This document shows positions 9,210-19,247 of a stretch of 64,000 nucleotides of DNA, piece after piece. The position numbers were made by a program, and so were the translations under genes. How positions within the stretch are numbered: position 1 is the stretch's first letter; every line of letters starts with the position of its first letter. Source of the stretch: Microbulbifer variabilis (GTDB lineage: Bacteria; Pseudomonadota; Gammaproteobacteria; Pseudomonadales; Cellvibrionaceae); NCBI RefSeq assembly GCF_020524905.1, contig NZ_JAIVKI010000020.1, forward strand, positions 20,961 through 84,960, written 5' to 3'. Under the pieces are notes generated by a model. That model did not search any database. It was not told the DNA's origin and saw only the letters and a list, made by a program, of their open reading frames with translations.

Positions 9210-9927
9210 TAAACTTCTTCCTCTGCTGGCGCTCTAGGCCACCTTCCCGTGCCGCCAAAATCGAATTGAGTGCGCGGGACATAAACTCCCGCCGGTACAA
9301 AACACAAACCACAAAAAGGTAACCGGCGATAAACAGCAGCGGATGGATAAACCAACCCAGTACCGACATGGAAAAGTAATAGGAACGCAGGCCGTAGTTG
9401 TAACTATGCCCGGCGTGATCGATCACTTTAGCGATACTGATAGCAAAGCGGCGGCGCTCGGCCTCGGACAACTCACCCGCTTCCGGCGGAGGCGCAGCCC
9501 CAATCAGCACATTGGCAAAGGAGTACTGGCGCAAAGACCAGGTAAAATTGAAAAAGGCGAAAATAAAAATCAGGATAAGCAGCATCACCTTGATTTCAAA
9601 CTGCTCAACCGAGGTGGGCTCGGCGAATGGCAAACTGGTGAGTACTTCAATAGCCGCTTTGTTCGCGGTTAGCGCCGTTACCAAGCCCGCCAAAATCAGG
9701 ATGCTGGTGGAAGCAAAAAAACCAATCACCCGCTCCAGGTTACTGAGGATCGCGGTATCCGCCATACGCATATCTCTATCGAGCATGCGCAGCATCCACT
9801 CCACTCGGTACCACTGTAATGAAGATGTGAGACACCAAGTCTCTTTGGCTTTCTTACGCGCGAATATGGTGTAACCCACCCATGTGATAAAAAAGCCAGT
9901 GACGCTGGCAATATCCAACCAGGACAA
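9199..9927 (-). CDS. DUF599 family membrane protein
   Basis: A 242-residue inner-membrane protein with about four or five hydrophobic helices. Features typical of DUF599 include the N-terminal helix with a W-x-x-Y turn, WMLRMLDRDMRMADTAILSN, SLRQYSFANVLIGAAP and YNYGLRSYYFSMSVLGWF. Function is unknown for the family. The start is TTG at 9927 with GGGAG eight bases upstream; no good ATG exists. It is the first gene of the unit with the MazG-like gene and cmoM. Confidence 0.85.
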   Translation of the reverse strand: MSWLDIASVTGFFITWVGYTIFARKKAKETWCLTSSLQWYRVEWMLRMLDRDMRMADTAILSNLERVIGFFASTSILILAGLVTALTANKAAIEVLTSLPFAEPTSVEQFEIKVMLLILIFIFAFFNFTWSLRQYSFANVLIGAAPPPEAGELSEAERRRFAISIAKVIDHAGHSYNYGLRSYYFSMSVLGWFIHPLLFIAGYLFVVCVLYRREFMSRALNSILAAREGGLERQQRKKFSEK

Positions 9928-10102
9928 CCTCTATCTCCCTGTTCGTCTACATTTATGCCGGGGCTTCAGTAGGTGAAGTCTTCGCCTTGCTGACATCCTT
10001 GTCAACACTGTCTTTCCGGTGTGTGCAAGCGGTAGAATAGCGCCCTTTCGCCGGCGGCAGAGGCCGGCCAGAAAATTTCCTATAACTCCAGGGAGCTGTC
10101 TT

Positions 10103-13012
10103 TTGAACAACTCACATCCTGCATTTGAACTGGTTACCAGCGCAGAAATCGATTCCCTCGGCGTACGTGTCGAGGAATACCGCCACACCACCACCGGTGC
10201 CCAACACCTGCACATTGCCGCAGACAATGCGGAAAATGTTTTCCTGGTGGCACTGCGCACTGTGCCCCACGATTCCACTGGTGTGGCCCATATCCTCGAG
10301 CACACCGCACTGTGTGGCAGTGACAAATACCCGGTGCGCGACCCTTTCTTTATGATGATTCGGCGTTCACTCAACACCTTTATGAATGCCTTCACCAGTT
10401 CGGACTGGACCGCCTACCCCTTCGCCAGCCAGAACCGCAAGGATTTCAATAACCTTCTCGATGTTTACCTGGATGCGGTATTTTTCGCCACATTGGACCC
10501 GCTGGATTTTGCCCAGGAAGGACACCGCCTGGAATTTGCCGAAACCGAAAATACCAGCAGTGAGCTGGTATACAAAGGCGTAGTGTTCAATGAGATGAAA
10601 GGCGCCATGAGCTCGGTCAGCTCGCAGCTTTGGCACACCCTGAGCAAATACCTGTTCCCCACCACGACTTACCACTTCAACTCCGGTGGCGAACCCACAG
10701 ATATTCCCAAACTCAGCTACCAAGAGTTAGTGGATTTCTACCGCAGTCACTACCACCCCAGCAACGCAATCTTTATGACCTTCGGCGATATTCCCGCCGC
10801 AGAACACCAGGCTGCTTTTGAAGAAAAAGCGCTGCACAAATTTGAGAAGCTGGACAAGACAATCGAGGTGGGCCGCGAAGATCGCTACTACGCTCCACTC
10901 AAGGTGGAAGAGCACTACCCGCTTACCGGCGAGCCTCTGGAAGGAAAAACCCATATTGTTTTGAGCTGGTTGTTGGGTGACGTTACCGATCTCGAAGAAG
11001 CCCTCACGGCACACCTGCTCGCCGGTGTGCTGCTGGATAACAGCGCCTCCCCGCTGATGAAGTTATTAGAGACCACCGATCTCGGCACCTCCCCCTCCCC
11101 TCTGGTGGGACTGGACGATTCCCAGCGGGAGTTGGTGTTTGTCTGCGGCATTGAAGGCAGCGAGCGCGAGCGCGCCGACGAGCTGGAAAAACAAGTGCTC
11201 GCCGTACTGGAAGAAGTCGCCGAGAAAGGCATTCCCTACGAGCAGGTGGCCGCCAGCCTGCATCAGTTAGAACTTCAACAGCGCGAGATTGGTGGCGACG
11301 GCTACCCCTACGGGCTGCAGCTGATCCTCACCGCACTCACCGGCGCCACCCACCGCGGCGATGCGGTTGGCCTGTTGAATATCGACGCCACCCTGGAAAA
11401 ATTGCGCGAACAGATCAAGGACCCGATGTTTATCGCCAATAAAGCGCGTGAGCTGCTGCTGGAAAACCAGCACCGCGTGCGCCTGGTAATGAGCCCGGAT
11501 GACAAACTGGCCGAGCGCAAAGAGCAGGCAGAAAAGGAGCAGTTAGCGCAGATCAAGGCGCGCCTCAACGAGCAGGAAAAAGCGCAGATTATTGAAACCG
11601 CCAAGGCCCTGGCGGATCGCCAAAACCGCGAGGATGATGCCTCCATCCTGCCCAAAGTAGGTGTAGAGGATATTCCCGCGGAAATGCCCGATGTCGAAGG
11701 CGAAACCACTGAGATCGGAGAACAAAAGCTTACCCGCTACAGCGCCGGCACCAACGGTCTGGTTTACCAGCAGATGGTTTGCGCCCTGCCGGAATTCAGC
11801 GAGGAGGAAAAAGCTCTACTGCCGTACTACTGCCAGGTGCTGAGTGAGGTTGGCCTCGCCGATAAAGACTACCTGGAAGTTCAGCAGTGGCAGACCCGCG
11901 TAGCCGGTGCCCTGCATGGTTTTACCAGCAGCCGCACCGCCATCGACAACCTGGATCATCTGTCTGGCCACTTTATTCTTTCCGGCAAGGCACTCTCTCG
12001 GAACCAGGGCGAGCTCACTGAGCTGATGCAGGCTACCATGGCACAGGTGCGTTTCGATGAGCACGCCCGCATCAAAGAGCTGTTGCTTCAAACCTTGGCG
12101 CGCCGTGAACAGGGCGTTGTCGGCAACGGTCACGCCCTCGCCATGGCGGCAGCGAGTGCCGGCTACAATCGAGCAGCATGGGAAAGCCACGCCAGCGGCG
12201 GCCTGCTCGGCCTACGCAACCTGAGAACCCTAGTAAAAGGGCTCGACGAGAAAGATGGCCTGCAAAAGCTATCCGCACATTTCCAGGCGATCCACGACAA
12301 AATTCTCGCCGCCCCACGCCAGTTCCTATTGATCGGCGAAGAGGAAAAACTGGCAGATTTCAGCCAGGCGCTGGCACCCCTCGCTTCTACACCCAGCACG
12401 ACTGCGGCCAACCCGGACGCGCCCTTTGAGCGCAAACAGATACAGGAACTCTGGGTCGCCAATAGCCAGGTAAATTTCTGCTCCAAGGCCTACGCCACCG
12501 TACCCATGTCGCACCCAGACGCCGCGTCGCTCTCCGTGCTGAGCGGTTTCCTGCGTAACGGCTTCCTGCATCGCACTATCCGCGAACAGGGCGGCGCTTA
12601 CGGCGGCGGTGCCGGACACGACAGCAATATCGGGGTATTCCGCTTCTACTCCTACCGAGACCCGCGCATGGGCGAAACCCTGGAGGACTTCGATGCCTCT
12701 CTACAGTGGCTGGCCGAAGGTAAGCACAAAGAAGAGCAAGTGGAGGAAGCGATCCTTGGTGTGATTGGCGGCCTGGATAAACCCGGCTCCCCCGCCGGTG
12801 AGGCCAAAAAGAATTTCCACTCCGGCCTCTATGGGCGCACCCACGAAGTACGCCAGCAGTTCCGCAAGCGGGTAACCGAAGTTACCCTGCAAGACCTGCA
12901 GCGCGTTGGTGCAACCTACCTGGAGCCGTCCAAGGCCAGCACCGCTATTGTCACCGGTCCTCAGGGCAGTGAAGCGGCAGCCAAGCTCAACCTGCAAGAA
13001 GAAAAACTCTAA
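10103..13012 (+). CDS. M16C zinc metallopeptidase (presequence-protease/PreP type)
   Basis: A 969-residue member of the M16C subfamily, which degrades peptides inside a closed chamber formed by two homologous halves. The inverted zinc motif HILEH sits in AHILEHTALCGSDKYPVRD, and the downstream glutamate is in FNEMKGAMSSV. The C-terminal half has the substrate-binding region with EQGGAYGGGAGHDSNIGVF. Length matches the family (about 970). The start is TTG at 10103 with GGGAG eight bases upstream; an ATG at 10019 is possible but less likely. A strong terminator follows. Confidence 0.93.
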   Translation: MNNSHPAFELVTSAEIDSLGVRVEEYRHTTTGAQHLHIAADNAENVFLVALRTVPHDSTGVAHILEHTALCGSDKYPVRDPFFMMIRRSLNTFMNAFTSSDWTAYPFASQNRKDFNNLLDVYLDAVFFATLDPLDFAQEGHRLEFAETENTSSELVYKGVVFNEMKGAMSSVSSQLWHTLSKYLFPTTTYHFNSGGEPTDIPKLSYQELVDFYRSHYHPSNAIFMTFGDIPAAEHQAAFEEKALHKFEKLDKTIEVGREDRYYAPLKVEEHYPLTGEPLEGKTHIVLSWLLGDVTDLEEALTAHLLAGVLLDNSASPLMKLLETTDLGTSPSPLVGLDDSQRELVFVCGIEGSERERADELEKQVLAVLEEVAEKGIPYEQVAASLHQLELQQREIGGDGYPYGLQLILTALTGATHRGDAVGLLNIDATLEKLREQIKDPMFIANKARELLLENQHRVRLVMSPDDKLAERKEQAEKEQLAQIKARLNEQEKAQIIETAKALADRQNREDDASILPKVGVEDIPAEMPDVEGETTEIGEQKLTRYSAGTNGLVYQQMVCALPEFSEEEKALLPYYCQVLSEVGLADKDYLEVQQWQTRVAGALHGFTSSRTAIDNLDHLSGHFILSGKALSRNQGELTELMQATMAQVRFDEHARIKELLLQTLARREQGVVGNGHALAMAAASAGYNRAAWESHASGGLLGLRNLRTLVKGLDEKDGLQKLSAHFQAIHDKILAAPRQFLLIGEEEKLADFSQALAPLASTPSTTAANPDAPFERKQIQELWVANSQVNFCSKAYATVPMSHPDAASLSVLSGFLRNGFLHRTIREQGGAYGGGAGHDSNIGVFRFYSYRDPRMGETLEDFDASLQWLAEGKHKEEQVEEAILGVIGGLDKPGSPAGEAKKNFHSGLYGRTHEVRQQFRKRVTEVTLQDLQRVGATYLEPSKASTAIVTGPQGSEAAAKLNLQEEKL

Positions 13013-13021
13013 TCGAGCCTT

Positions 13022-13057
13022 GCCCCGGCAGCGGTATCTGCCGGGGCGCCGGTTTTT
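13022..13057 (+). terminator. Intrinsic terminator of the M16C gene
   Basis: GCCCCGGCAG (13022-13031) pairs perfectly with CTGCCGGGGC (13038-13047) around a six-base loop. A short GC spacer and TTTTT at 13053-13057 follow. It lies ten bases after the stop. Confidence 0.85.
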
Positions 13058-13133
13058 CCCATTTGCAGACAATATGTACTCGGCGGTAATGATTTCTCTC
13101 GGATCGTTGCCGTGATCCCTAAGCGATGTCCTG

Positions 13134-13877
13134 ATGAGCAAACAAGATAATATCTACGCAAGCCCACTGGGCCAGGTGGCCGGTTTTGAATTTGATCGGC
13201 AGGTGGTGCAAGTCTTCCCGGACATGATCAAGCGCTCCGTGCCCGGCTACACCACCATCGTGGCCATGATCGGTACCCTCGCAGAACGCTATGCCCAGGC
13301 CGGCAGCCGTTGCTATGACCTGGGCAGCTCACTGTGTGCCGCAACCCTGGCCATGCGCCACCGCATTCCTGCGGCAGACTGCGAAATCATTGCCATAGAT
13401 AATTCCGAAGCGATGGTAGCCCAGGCACGCACCGTACTCGAAGCGGACAGCGGCGAAGTGCCCGTGCAACTCATCTGCGACAACCTGCAAAACGTGGCGA
13501 TCGAAAACGCCTCTGTTGTGGTGCTGAACTTCACCCTGCAATTTATTCCCGTCGAGGAGCGCGAGGAAATCTTGCGCAAAATCCACCTGGGGCTACGCCC
13601 CGGTGGCATCCTGATTATTTCCGAGAAGGTGGATTTCGCCGATAAAGCCCACAATGAACTGATGATTGAGTTACATCACTCTTTCAAGGCCGCCAATGGC
13701 TACAGCGCGCTTGAAATTGCACAAAAGCGTTCGGCTTTAGAAAACGTATTGATTCCTGAGACTCTGGACACCCACCGCACGCGCCTGAAGACAGTCGGCT
13801 TCACCAGCGTGGATGTCTGGTTCCAGTGTTTTAACTTTGCTTCCCTGATTGCCATCAAAGGCAGCCCCGATAAGTAA
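13134..13877 (+). CDS. cmoA: Carboxy-S-adenosyl-L-methionine synthase CmoA
   Basis: A 247-residue SAM-fold enzyme that converts SAM and prephenate into carboxy-SAM, the donor for CmoB. The opening [18 protein letters not shown] and [20 protein letters not shown] are characteristic. The cofactor site is [17 protein letters not shown] with [14 protein letters not shown] downstream, and [13 protein letters not shown] follows. It ends six bases before the cmoB start, so the two are an operon. Confidence 0.96.
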   Translation: MSKQDNIYASPLGQVAGFEFDRQVVQVFPDMIKRSVPGYTTIVAMIGTLAERYAQAGSRCYDLGSSLCAATLAMRHRIPAADCEIIAIDNSEAMVAQARTVLEADSGEVPVQLICDNLQNVAIENASVVVLNFTLQFIPVEEREEILRKIHLGLRPGGILIISEKVDFADKAHNELMIELHHSFKAANGYSALEIAQKRSALENVLIPETLDTHRTRLKTVGFTSVDVWFQCFNFASLIAIKGSPDK

Positions 13878-13883
13878 GTACCC

Positions 13884-14861
13884 GTGATTGACTACACCCA
13901 ACTCTACCAAGGCCTGCAACATATCCCGGAACTGCGTGGCTGGCTGGCCCAGCTGCCTCAACAAATAGCTGAGAATCTCAGCCCGCATCGCTGGGGCGAC
14001 CTGCCCGACTGGCGCGCGGCTGTAGAAGCCTTACCGGATATCGACCCTTCCAGTATCGAGCTCGGCAATAGTGTGCGCATCGGCAAAGCCAGTGATGCCT
14101 CGCCGGAGCAATTGCAACTACTGGAACAGGAACTGAGAAAACTGCACCCCTGGCGCAAAGGCCCCTGGGAGGTTTTCGGCCTGCCTATCGATACCGAATG
14201 GCGCTCCGACTGGAAATGGGACCGGGTGCTGCCACACCTGGCACCTATGGAAAACAGGCTGGTGCTGGATGTGGGTTGCGGCAACGGTTATCACTGCTGG
14301 CGCTCCCTTGGTGCCGGCGCCAGGCGGGTGATCGGCATCGACCCCTCAGCTAAATTCGTCGCGCAGTTTTACGCCTTGAAAAAATATCTCGGCGAGGACC
14401 AGCCAGCAGACCTGCTGCCACTCGGCATCGAGGCCCTGCCCGCAAATCTGCGCGCCTTCGATACCACCTTCTCCATGGGCGTACTCTACCACCGCCGCTC
14501 GCCAATGGATCACCTGCGCGAGCTGCGTGAGACCCTGCGCCCCGGAGGCCAGCTAGTGCTGGAGACCCTGGTGATTGATGGTGGGCTCGGGGATTGCCTG
14601 GTGCCGGAAGATCGCTACGCCAAAATGCGTAATGTGTGGTTCTTCCCCAGCTGTGCCACATTGGAAAGTTGGCTGCGCAAATGCGGTTTTTGCAACCCCA
14701 GGACAGTAGACTTGAATACCACCACCCTGGAGGAGCAGCGGCGAACCGACTGGATGCATTTTGAATCCCTGGCCGACTTTCTCGATCCGCAATCGCCGGA
14801 CAAAACCGTAGAAGGTCACCCCGCGCCCAAACGCGCTGTTTTGGTCGCGGAAGCGCCGTAG
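13884..14861 (+). CDS. cmoB: tRNA U34 carboxymethyltransferase CmoB
   Basis: A 325-residue enzyme that transfers the carboxymethyl group from carboxy-SAM to 5-hydroxyuridine at position 34, forming cmo5U. Typical blocks are LRKLHPWRKGPWEVFGL, IDTEWRSDWKWDRV, the SAM-fold motif LDVGCGNGYHCWRSLG, and SMGVLYHRRSPMDHL. The start is GTG at 13884, six bases after cmoA. Full family length (about 323). Confidence 0.96.
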   Translation: MIDYTQLYQGLQHIPELRGWLAQLPQQIAENLSPHRWGDLPDWRAAVEALPDIDPSSIELGNSVRIGKASDASPEQLQLLEQELRKLHPWRKGPWEVFGLPIDTEWRSDWKWDRVLPHLAPMENRLVLDVGCGNGYHCWRSLGAGARRVIGIDPSAKFVAQFYALKKYLGEDQPADLLPLGIEALPANLRAFDTTFSMGVLYHRRSPMDHLRELRETLRPGGQLVLETLVIDGGLGDCLVPEDRYAKMRNVWFFPSCATLESWLRKCGFCNPRTVDLNTTTLEEQRRTDWMHFESLADFLDPQSPDKTVEGHPAPKRAVLVAEAP

Positions 14862-15048
14862 CTTGTATCACAGCCGGTGATAGGGAACTCATAAATTCCG
14901 CAAAACCCGCAACAAATAGAATTTTGTACGGAATAGCAGCTGCCATCTTGATTGTTGCGCCTTGTAGGGCAAAGTGCGCCCCTAAATGGTGCAACTATAT
15001 CCTTAAGGGAGGGCCGCAACTGTGTGCGGTCCAGCGCAGAGAATTTAT

Positions 15049-16434
15049 ATGAGTATTAGCGTATTTGAACTGTTCAAGATTGGTGTCGGCCCCTCAAGCT
15101 CCCATACAGTGGGCCCAATGGTCGCCGCACGCCAGTTTGTTCAGGACCTGCGCGACCGCGAGCAGCTCGCAAAAACCGACCGCGTACAAATACACCTTTA
15201 TGGCTCCCTGGCCCTGACCGGTGTCGGCCACGGCACCGATATGGCAGTATTGATGGGACTGCTGGGCCACTCCCCCGATACCATCGACGTCGATAGCATC
15301 GACGAGAAAATGGACGTCATCCACAGCGAACAAGCGCTGACCCTCAATGGTGACCATAAAATAGAGTTTGTTCGCGATCGGGACCTACTCTTCCATATGG
15401 AAGAATTTCTTCCCCAACACTCCAACGGTATGACCTGCCAGGCCTATTGCGGGGAGGAACTGCTGTTCGAGCGCAGTTATTTTTCCATCGGCGGTGGCTT
15501 TGTTCTCTCAGAGGAAGACTTCGCCCACAAGGAGGAGATTGCCACCCTGCTCCCCTATGATTTCAGCAGCGCCGAACAGCTGATGAAGATTTGCGACCGG
15601 CACGGCTGGACCATCGCCGAACTGGCGATGGAAAACGAAAAAGCATTTCGCAGCGAGCAGGAAGTCAAAGACCGGCTGTGGAATATCTGGAAAGTCATGG
15701 AAGCCTCCATCAAGCGGGGCTGCCAGCAAAAAGGTATTCTGCCCGGCGGCCTGAAAGTACGTCGCCGTGCCGCCGAGCTCTACCGCGAGTTGAGTAAACA
15801 AACCGCTGAGGAGCGCAATCGCGGCCTCGCCATCCTCGACTGGGTGAGCCTGTTCGCCCTCGCCGTTAACGAAGAGAATGCCGCGCGCGGCCGCATTGTT
15901 ACCGCCCCCACCAACGGTGCCGCCGGTGTTATTCCCGCGGTTATCGCCTATTACGTGGAGTTTGTACACGACCCAGAAGTACACGGCGAACTCAAAGATC
16001 AGGTAGTAAAATTCCTGCTCACCGCCGGCGCCATCGGCATGCTGTTTAAGAAAAATGCCTCTATCTCCGCCGCCGAAGTGGGCTGCCAGGGCGAGATCGG
16101 CGTTGCCTGCTCCATGGCCTCCGCGGGCCTGGCCGCCGTGGAAGGCGGCAGCAACCAGCAAATCGAGAATGCCGCCGAGATCGGAATGGAACACAACCTG
16201 GGCCTCACCTGCGATCCTATAGGTGGTCTGGTGCAAGTCCCCTGTATCGAGCGCAATACCATGGGCGCAGTAAAAGCCATCAACGGCGCACGCCTGGCCC
16301 TACGCGGTGACGGCGCCCATATCGTACCGTTGGATAGCGTGATCGAAACCATGCGCCAGACTGGTATCGATATGCAGAGTAAATATAAAGAAACCTCTCT
16401 GGGTGGACTGGCGGTGAACGCCGTTAACTGCTGA
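15049..16434 (+). CDS. sdaA: L-serine ammonia-lyase, iron-sulfur type
   Basis: A 461-residue single-chain L-serine dehydratase that converts serine to pyruvate and ammonia. The N-terminal beta domain starts [23 protein letters not shown]. The alpha domain has [13 protein letters not shown] and three cysteines at C346, C388 and C399 (in [19 protein letters not shown] and VPCIERN). Their 42 and 11 residue spacing is that expected for the three 4Fe-4S ligands. ATG 15049 was chosen because family members start MSISVF; an ATG at 15022 is open but gives an atypical leader. A hairpin follows the stop. Confidence 0.95.
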   Translation: MSISVFELFKIGVGPSSSHTVGPMVAARQFVQDLRDREQLAKTDRVQIHLYGSLALTGVGHGTDMAVLMGLLGHSPDTIDVDSIDEKMDVIHSEQALTLNGDHKIEFVRDRDLLFHMEEFLPQHSNGMTCQAYCGEELLFERSYFSIGGGFVLSEEDFAHKEEIATLLPYDFSSAEQLMKICDRHGWTIAELAMENEKAFRSEQEVKDRLWNIWKVMEASIKRGCQQKGILPGGLKVRRRAAELYRELSKQTAEERNRGLAILDWVSLFALAVNEENAARGRIVTAPTNGAAGVIPAVIAYYVEFVHDPEVHGELKDQVVKFLLTAGAIGMLFKKNASISAAEVGCQGEIGVACSMASAGLAAVEGGSNQQIENAAEIGMEHNLGLTCDPIGGLVQVPCIERNTMGAVKAINGARLALRGDGAHIVPLDSVIETMRQTGIDMQSKYKETSLGGLAVNAVNC

Positions 16435-16445
16435 TGGGTTTTATT

Positions 16446-16469
16446 GCTGGGGCTAGATATGGCCCCGGC
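16446..16469 (+). terminator. Hairpin after sdaA
   Basis: GCTGGGGC pairs with GCCCCGGC across an eight-base loop, with one G-U pair. The trailing sequence has only short T runs, so the terminator is of moderate quality. It lies 11 bases after the sdaA stop. Confidence 0.6.
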
Positions 16470-17190
16470 TGGCTTTCCTATCCTTGTAACCTACTTTTAT
16501 TGATGAATTTTGTTTGCATCGAACTTTTTAATGCTCTCATCTGAACAAATCCAAGCAATCCATACCTAATCAACATTGCACTTACTGCTCCTCATAAGAA
16601 AGGGGTAGCAAGTAATTAATATACGCACTTCCTCTCTCACTCCCGCAGATGACTGTTAATTATTTTAGAACCGCCACCTTTATCGACTACAGAAATTATA
16701 TTTCGGCCGCTTGAACAGTTGAATTCTAAATTGTGGGCAACAGCCAAAAGCATTATGTATCCAATTGGAAGAGAAATAAATAAATGAATAAATATCAATG
16801 CCTTATTCTACCACCAGTTTTCAAGCTAACGCACTTACACTTAGGAAAGTCAAAAAAAGAATAGGTAGTGATCATGATGATGTCATCGCAGATAATGACC
16901 GACCAAATCTTATATGCAAGTAACAGAATTTAAGCACCAACAAAGGGGCCCAGGTAAATAAAGATATCACCAGAATGTCAGAAGAAGGTCGAACTTGAGC
17001 TGACATCTTCACCTTTTTGAATGGAGCCCTGTCAACCCAAGCTTAAATTTCACTCATTAATCCAGCAAGATTTAGGCACATGCGTGCGAAATTTTTGCTC
17101 TCAAATTTTCCAAGAAATAATTTTTTAGCTTTAACTTATAACATTCTAAATACAGTCTCAATTTTCACACCATTTAAATAATTAAACTAT
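16470..17190. other. AT-rich region with one short RTX-like coding scrap
   Basis: About 720 bases without a convincing gene, marking the switch from compact housekeeping DNA to accessory DNA. A 41-codon frame at 16798-16923 (+) ends in GSDHDDVIADNDRPNLI, which resembles part of an RTX/hemolysin calcium-binding repeat. It has no RBS and no continuation, so it may be a relic or chance. Nothing else was recognised. Confidence 0.35.
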
Positions 17191-17658
17191 TCACCCAGAA
17201 AAAGGGAAATAGCGAGCGACGTTGGCAAAAAACTGATCTAATGGTATGTATTTATCGAAGCCGTAGTTAGCTTCTTTTTTCGTAGGAAAAATCCAATCAC
17301 CCTCAATACATTGCTGAACATCATATTGTGAGGCAAGAGAAACGATATAACGCTGATCTGGATCGCTTGATTCTCCATACGTCCAGCTCAAAAAAGTACG
17401 ATTGCCACTATCGGCCAAATGTGGATAATCATCCGATCCTGTACACCAACCTACGAGGTCCGTCAAAGGGATATATCCAACTATTGGATTGAGATTCACA
17501 TCTAAATCTACCCAATTGTAAACATCCAAATGTCTCGCATGACGCCAGTAAACAACGTCGTAAATAACAGTTTCACCCTTTTTTATTGTGACAACAAGAT
17601 GGATATTTGATGCCTGACCGGGATCATCACCAGAAAACCAATGAGGCTTAGTCATCAT
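17191..17658 (-). CDS. Hypothetical protein, orphan
   Basis: A 155-residue soluble protein with no signal peptide and no motif I recognise. It is rich in aromatic residues and aspartate (for example VVYWRHARHLDVYNWVDLDV, and WTYGESSDPDQRYIVSLAS) and has two cysteines. Start at ATG 17658, with a second ATG immediately following. It sits alone in AT-rich DNA next to a decayed gene block, so it may be a surviving member of a mobile or toxin-related locus; that is inference. Coding quality looks real because the frame is long for this base composition. Confidence 0.6.
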   Translation of the reverse strand: MMTKPHWFSGDDPGQASNIHLVVTIKKGETVIYDVVYWRHARHLDVYNWVDLDVNLNPIVGYIPLTDLVGWCTGSDDYPHLADSGNRTFLSWTYGESSDPDQRYIVSLASQYDVQQCIEGDWIFPTKKEANYGFDKYIPLDQFFANVARYFPFSG

Positions 17659-17749
17659 ATAACTCGCCTGAATGCATCACTATTTTCATAAACCTCAATA
17701 ATGCCTTTCAATTTGAGTCTTTCGGTATGGGAAAACCTACTGTGCCCAT

Positions 17750-18420
17750 CTAGCCAAAAATCCAGAATAGCGAGGCATTATCTTTTAGGGAGTATTGGTA
17801 GTAGATTAAAAAACAGTCACTTGTCCAGCGTTCTTGGTAATCTCTTAGGTGACGCTTAGAAGTAAGTTCATTGAATGTATATTTTTGACCACTCGTGTTG
17901 CCAGCCTGTAAATCTGTATCAATCAAATGTATATAACTACAAGTTCCAGCTCTATCCCTTGGATAATCAATAACTAAAATCTCAACTGTAGGCCTATCAA
18001 ATGCTACATCGCGACCAAATTAACACTTGGCATTAAGGTATTCTATTTCACCAAATCCATTAAATTCCAGGTCACCCTTTATATAATTTGCGAAATCCTC
18101 AATCAGCGCACTAAACCTAGGGTTATTTTGCAGCTACAAGTCAAAGACACTTGACCACAACAAAGAAGGATTTTCATTCAATAGACTTCACATAGTTCAT
18201 CATTAGGTCCAACGATAGTACGGTCTGCAAGCATTCTTGACAAATGAGATATCATTATTTAGAGATTAATTTATCTCACCTCTAAGAAAGGGTTGTACAT
18301 GTATCCAAACTTACCTTCCCTCAATTCCTTAAAGGTTTTTGATGCAGCTGCAAGACTCGCTAGCCTTTCGGAGCCCCAAATTAAGAATTCTGCTGATTGG
18401 AGCACCCAATAATTTAGGCC
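17750..18420 (-). pseudogene. Decayed gene(s) of unknown function with stops and a frameshift
   Basis: On the minus strand, protein-like text can be pieced together. LQSAEFLIWGSERLASLAAA leads to FGYMYNPFLEVR and a stop at 18273. Then HLSRMLADRTIVGPNDELCE (from ATG 18255) shifts frame near 18187 into NENPSLLWSSVFDL, meets TAG, continues as LQNNPRFSALIEDFANYI to a TAA (about 18022), and reads on through DRPTVEILVIDYPRDRAG and YQERWTSDCFLIYYQYSL to a TAG at 17750. The run of plausible sequence across two in-frame stops and one shift indicates a broken gene rather than noncoding DNA. I do not recognise the family. One or two ancestral genes are possible. Confidence 0.6.
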
Positions 18421-19247
18421 TCTGGCGATAAGGCCAACTCAACCTGAAAACTCTTTCTAAGCTGCTTAAGAAAGATCGCCGGAGCCAGCCTGTATAAAAA
18501 AGATCCAATTAGACTTAAATCTTTCGGAAACCAGCGCTCCCTACCCTGCTCCCAAGCCACTACAATTTCATTGGCCATCCACTCAGGGCTACGCACTACT
18601 CCCACTGTACTCCTTTGGTGTTTAGCTCTCCCGCCGTCGCCGGCTAAAGCATTTTGCTCAATTGTTGTGGCCAGGAAGCTCGGGTAAACCATTAATACGC
18701 TAACCCCCTCGTTCCTCACCTCTTCACGAAACACCTCAAAATACTGGTGCAGCGCACTTTTGGCTGCGCAATAGCCCGCACGTCCCAAAACCGGCATCCA
18801 CCCAGCCATTGAACTGATATTTACCACACAGCCAGAGGCCGCTTTCAGCTCTGCAAGCAAGCCCTGAGTAAGTTCTACCGGTGCATGGTAATTGACCGCC
18901 ATCACCTTGTGGATTACCCAGCTAGACGTTTGTGTTGAGAGGCTTCGGTGGGTAATACCAGCGTTGTTTATTAGCAGATCAACTCTTGGATACTCATTCC
19001 GTAAGGTTTGAACCAATTCCGCCAATGCCAAGCTATTGGCTAGATCAACGGTATATGTTCTGGCTCAAATACCGCGCCCTCTGAGTTGTATCTCTCTTTG
19101 ACGGAGTTTTTCAGTGGAAACATCCACCAGAAGAAATTTCGCAGTGTATTTTCTTGATAGACATTCGGTAATCGCCCAGCCCAGGCCTCCGGCAGCACCG
19201 GTTATCACAAAGGTTTTCTGTGATTTATCTGCTTTAATAGTAGCCAT
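18414..19247 (-). pseudogene. Short-chain dehydrogenase/reductase interrupted by one in-frame TGA
   Basis: The frame starting at ATG 19247 encodes a Rossmann SDR with TGAAGGLG near the N-terminus, and stops at TGA 19067-19065 after 60 residues. The same frame, with no shift, resumes as ARTYTVDLANSLALAELVQ and carries NNAGITH, the serine in INISSM-like VNISSMAGW, and the YCAAK catalytic pair, ending at 18414. The intact protein would be 277 residues. Either a nonsense mutation or a sequencing error explains it; internal re-initiation would give an SDR lacking its cofactor motif. The ATG directly follows the stop of the epimerase gene, so it is the third gene of the FMO operon. Confidence 0.85.

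Noticed and set aside
15508..16236. A 242-codon open frame antisense to sdaA
   Set aside because: Shadow of the sdaA alpha domain; composition without protein-family features.
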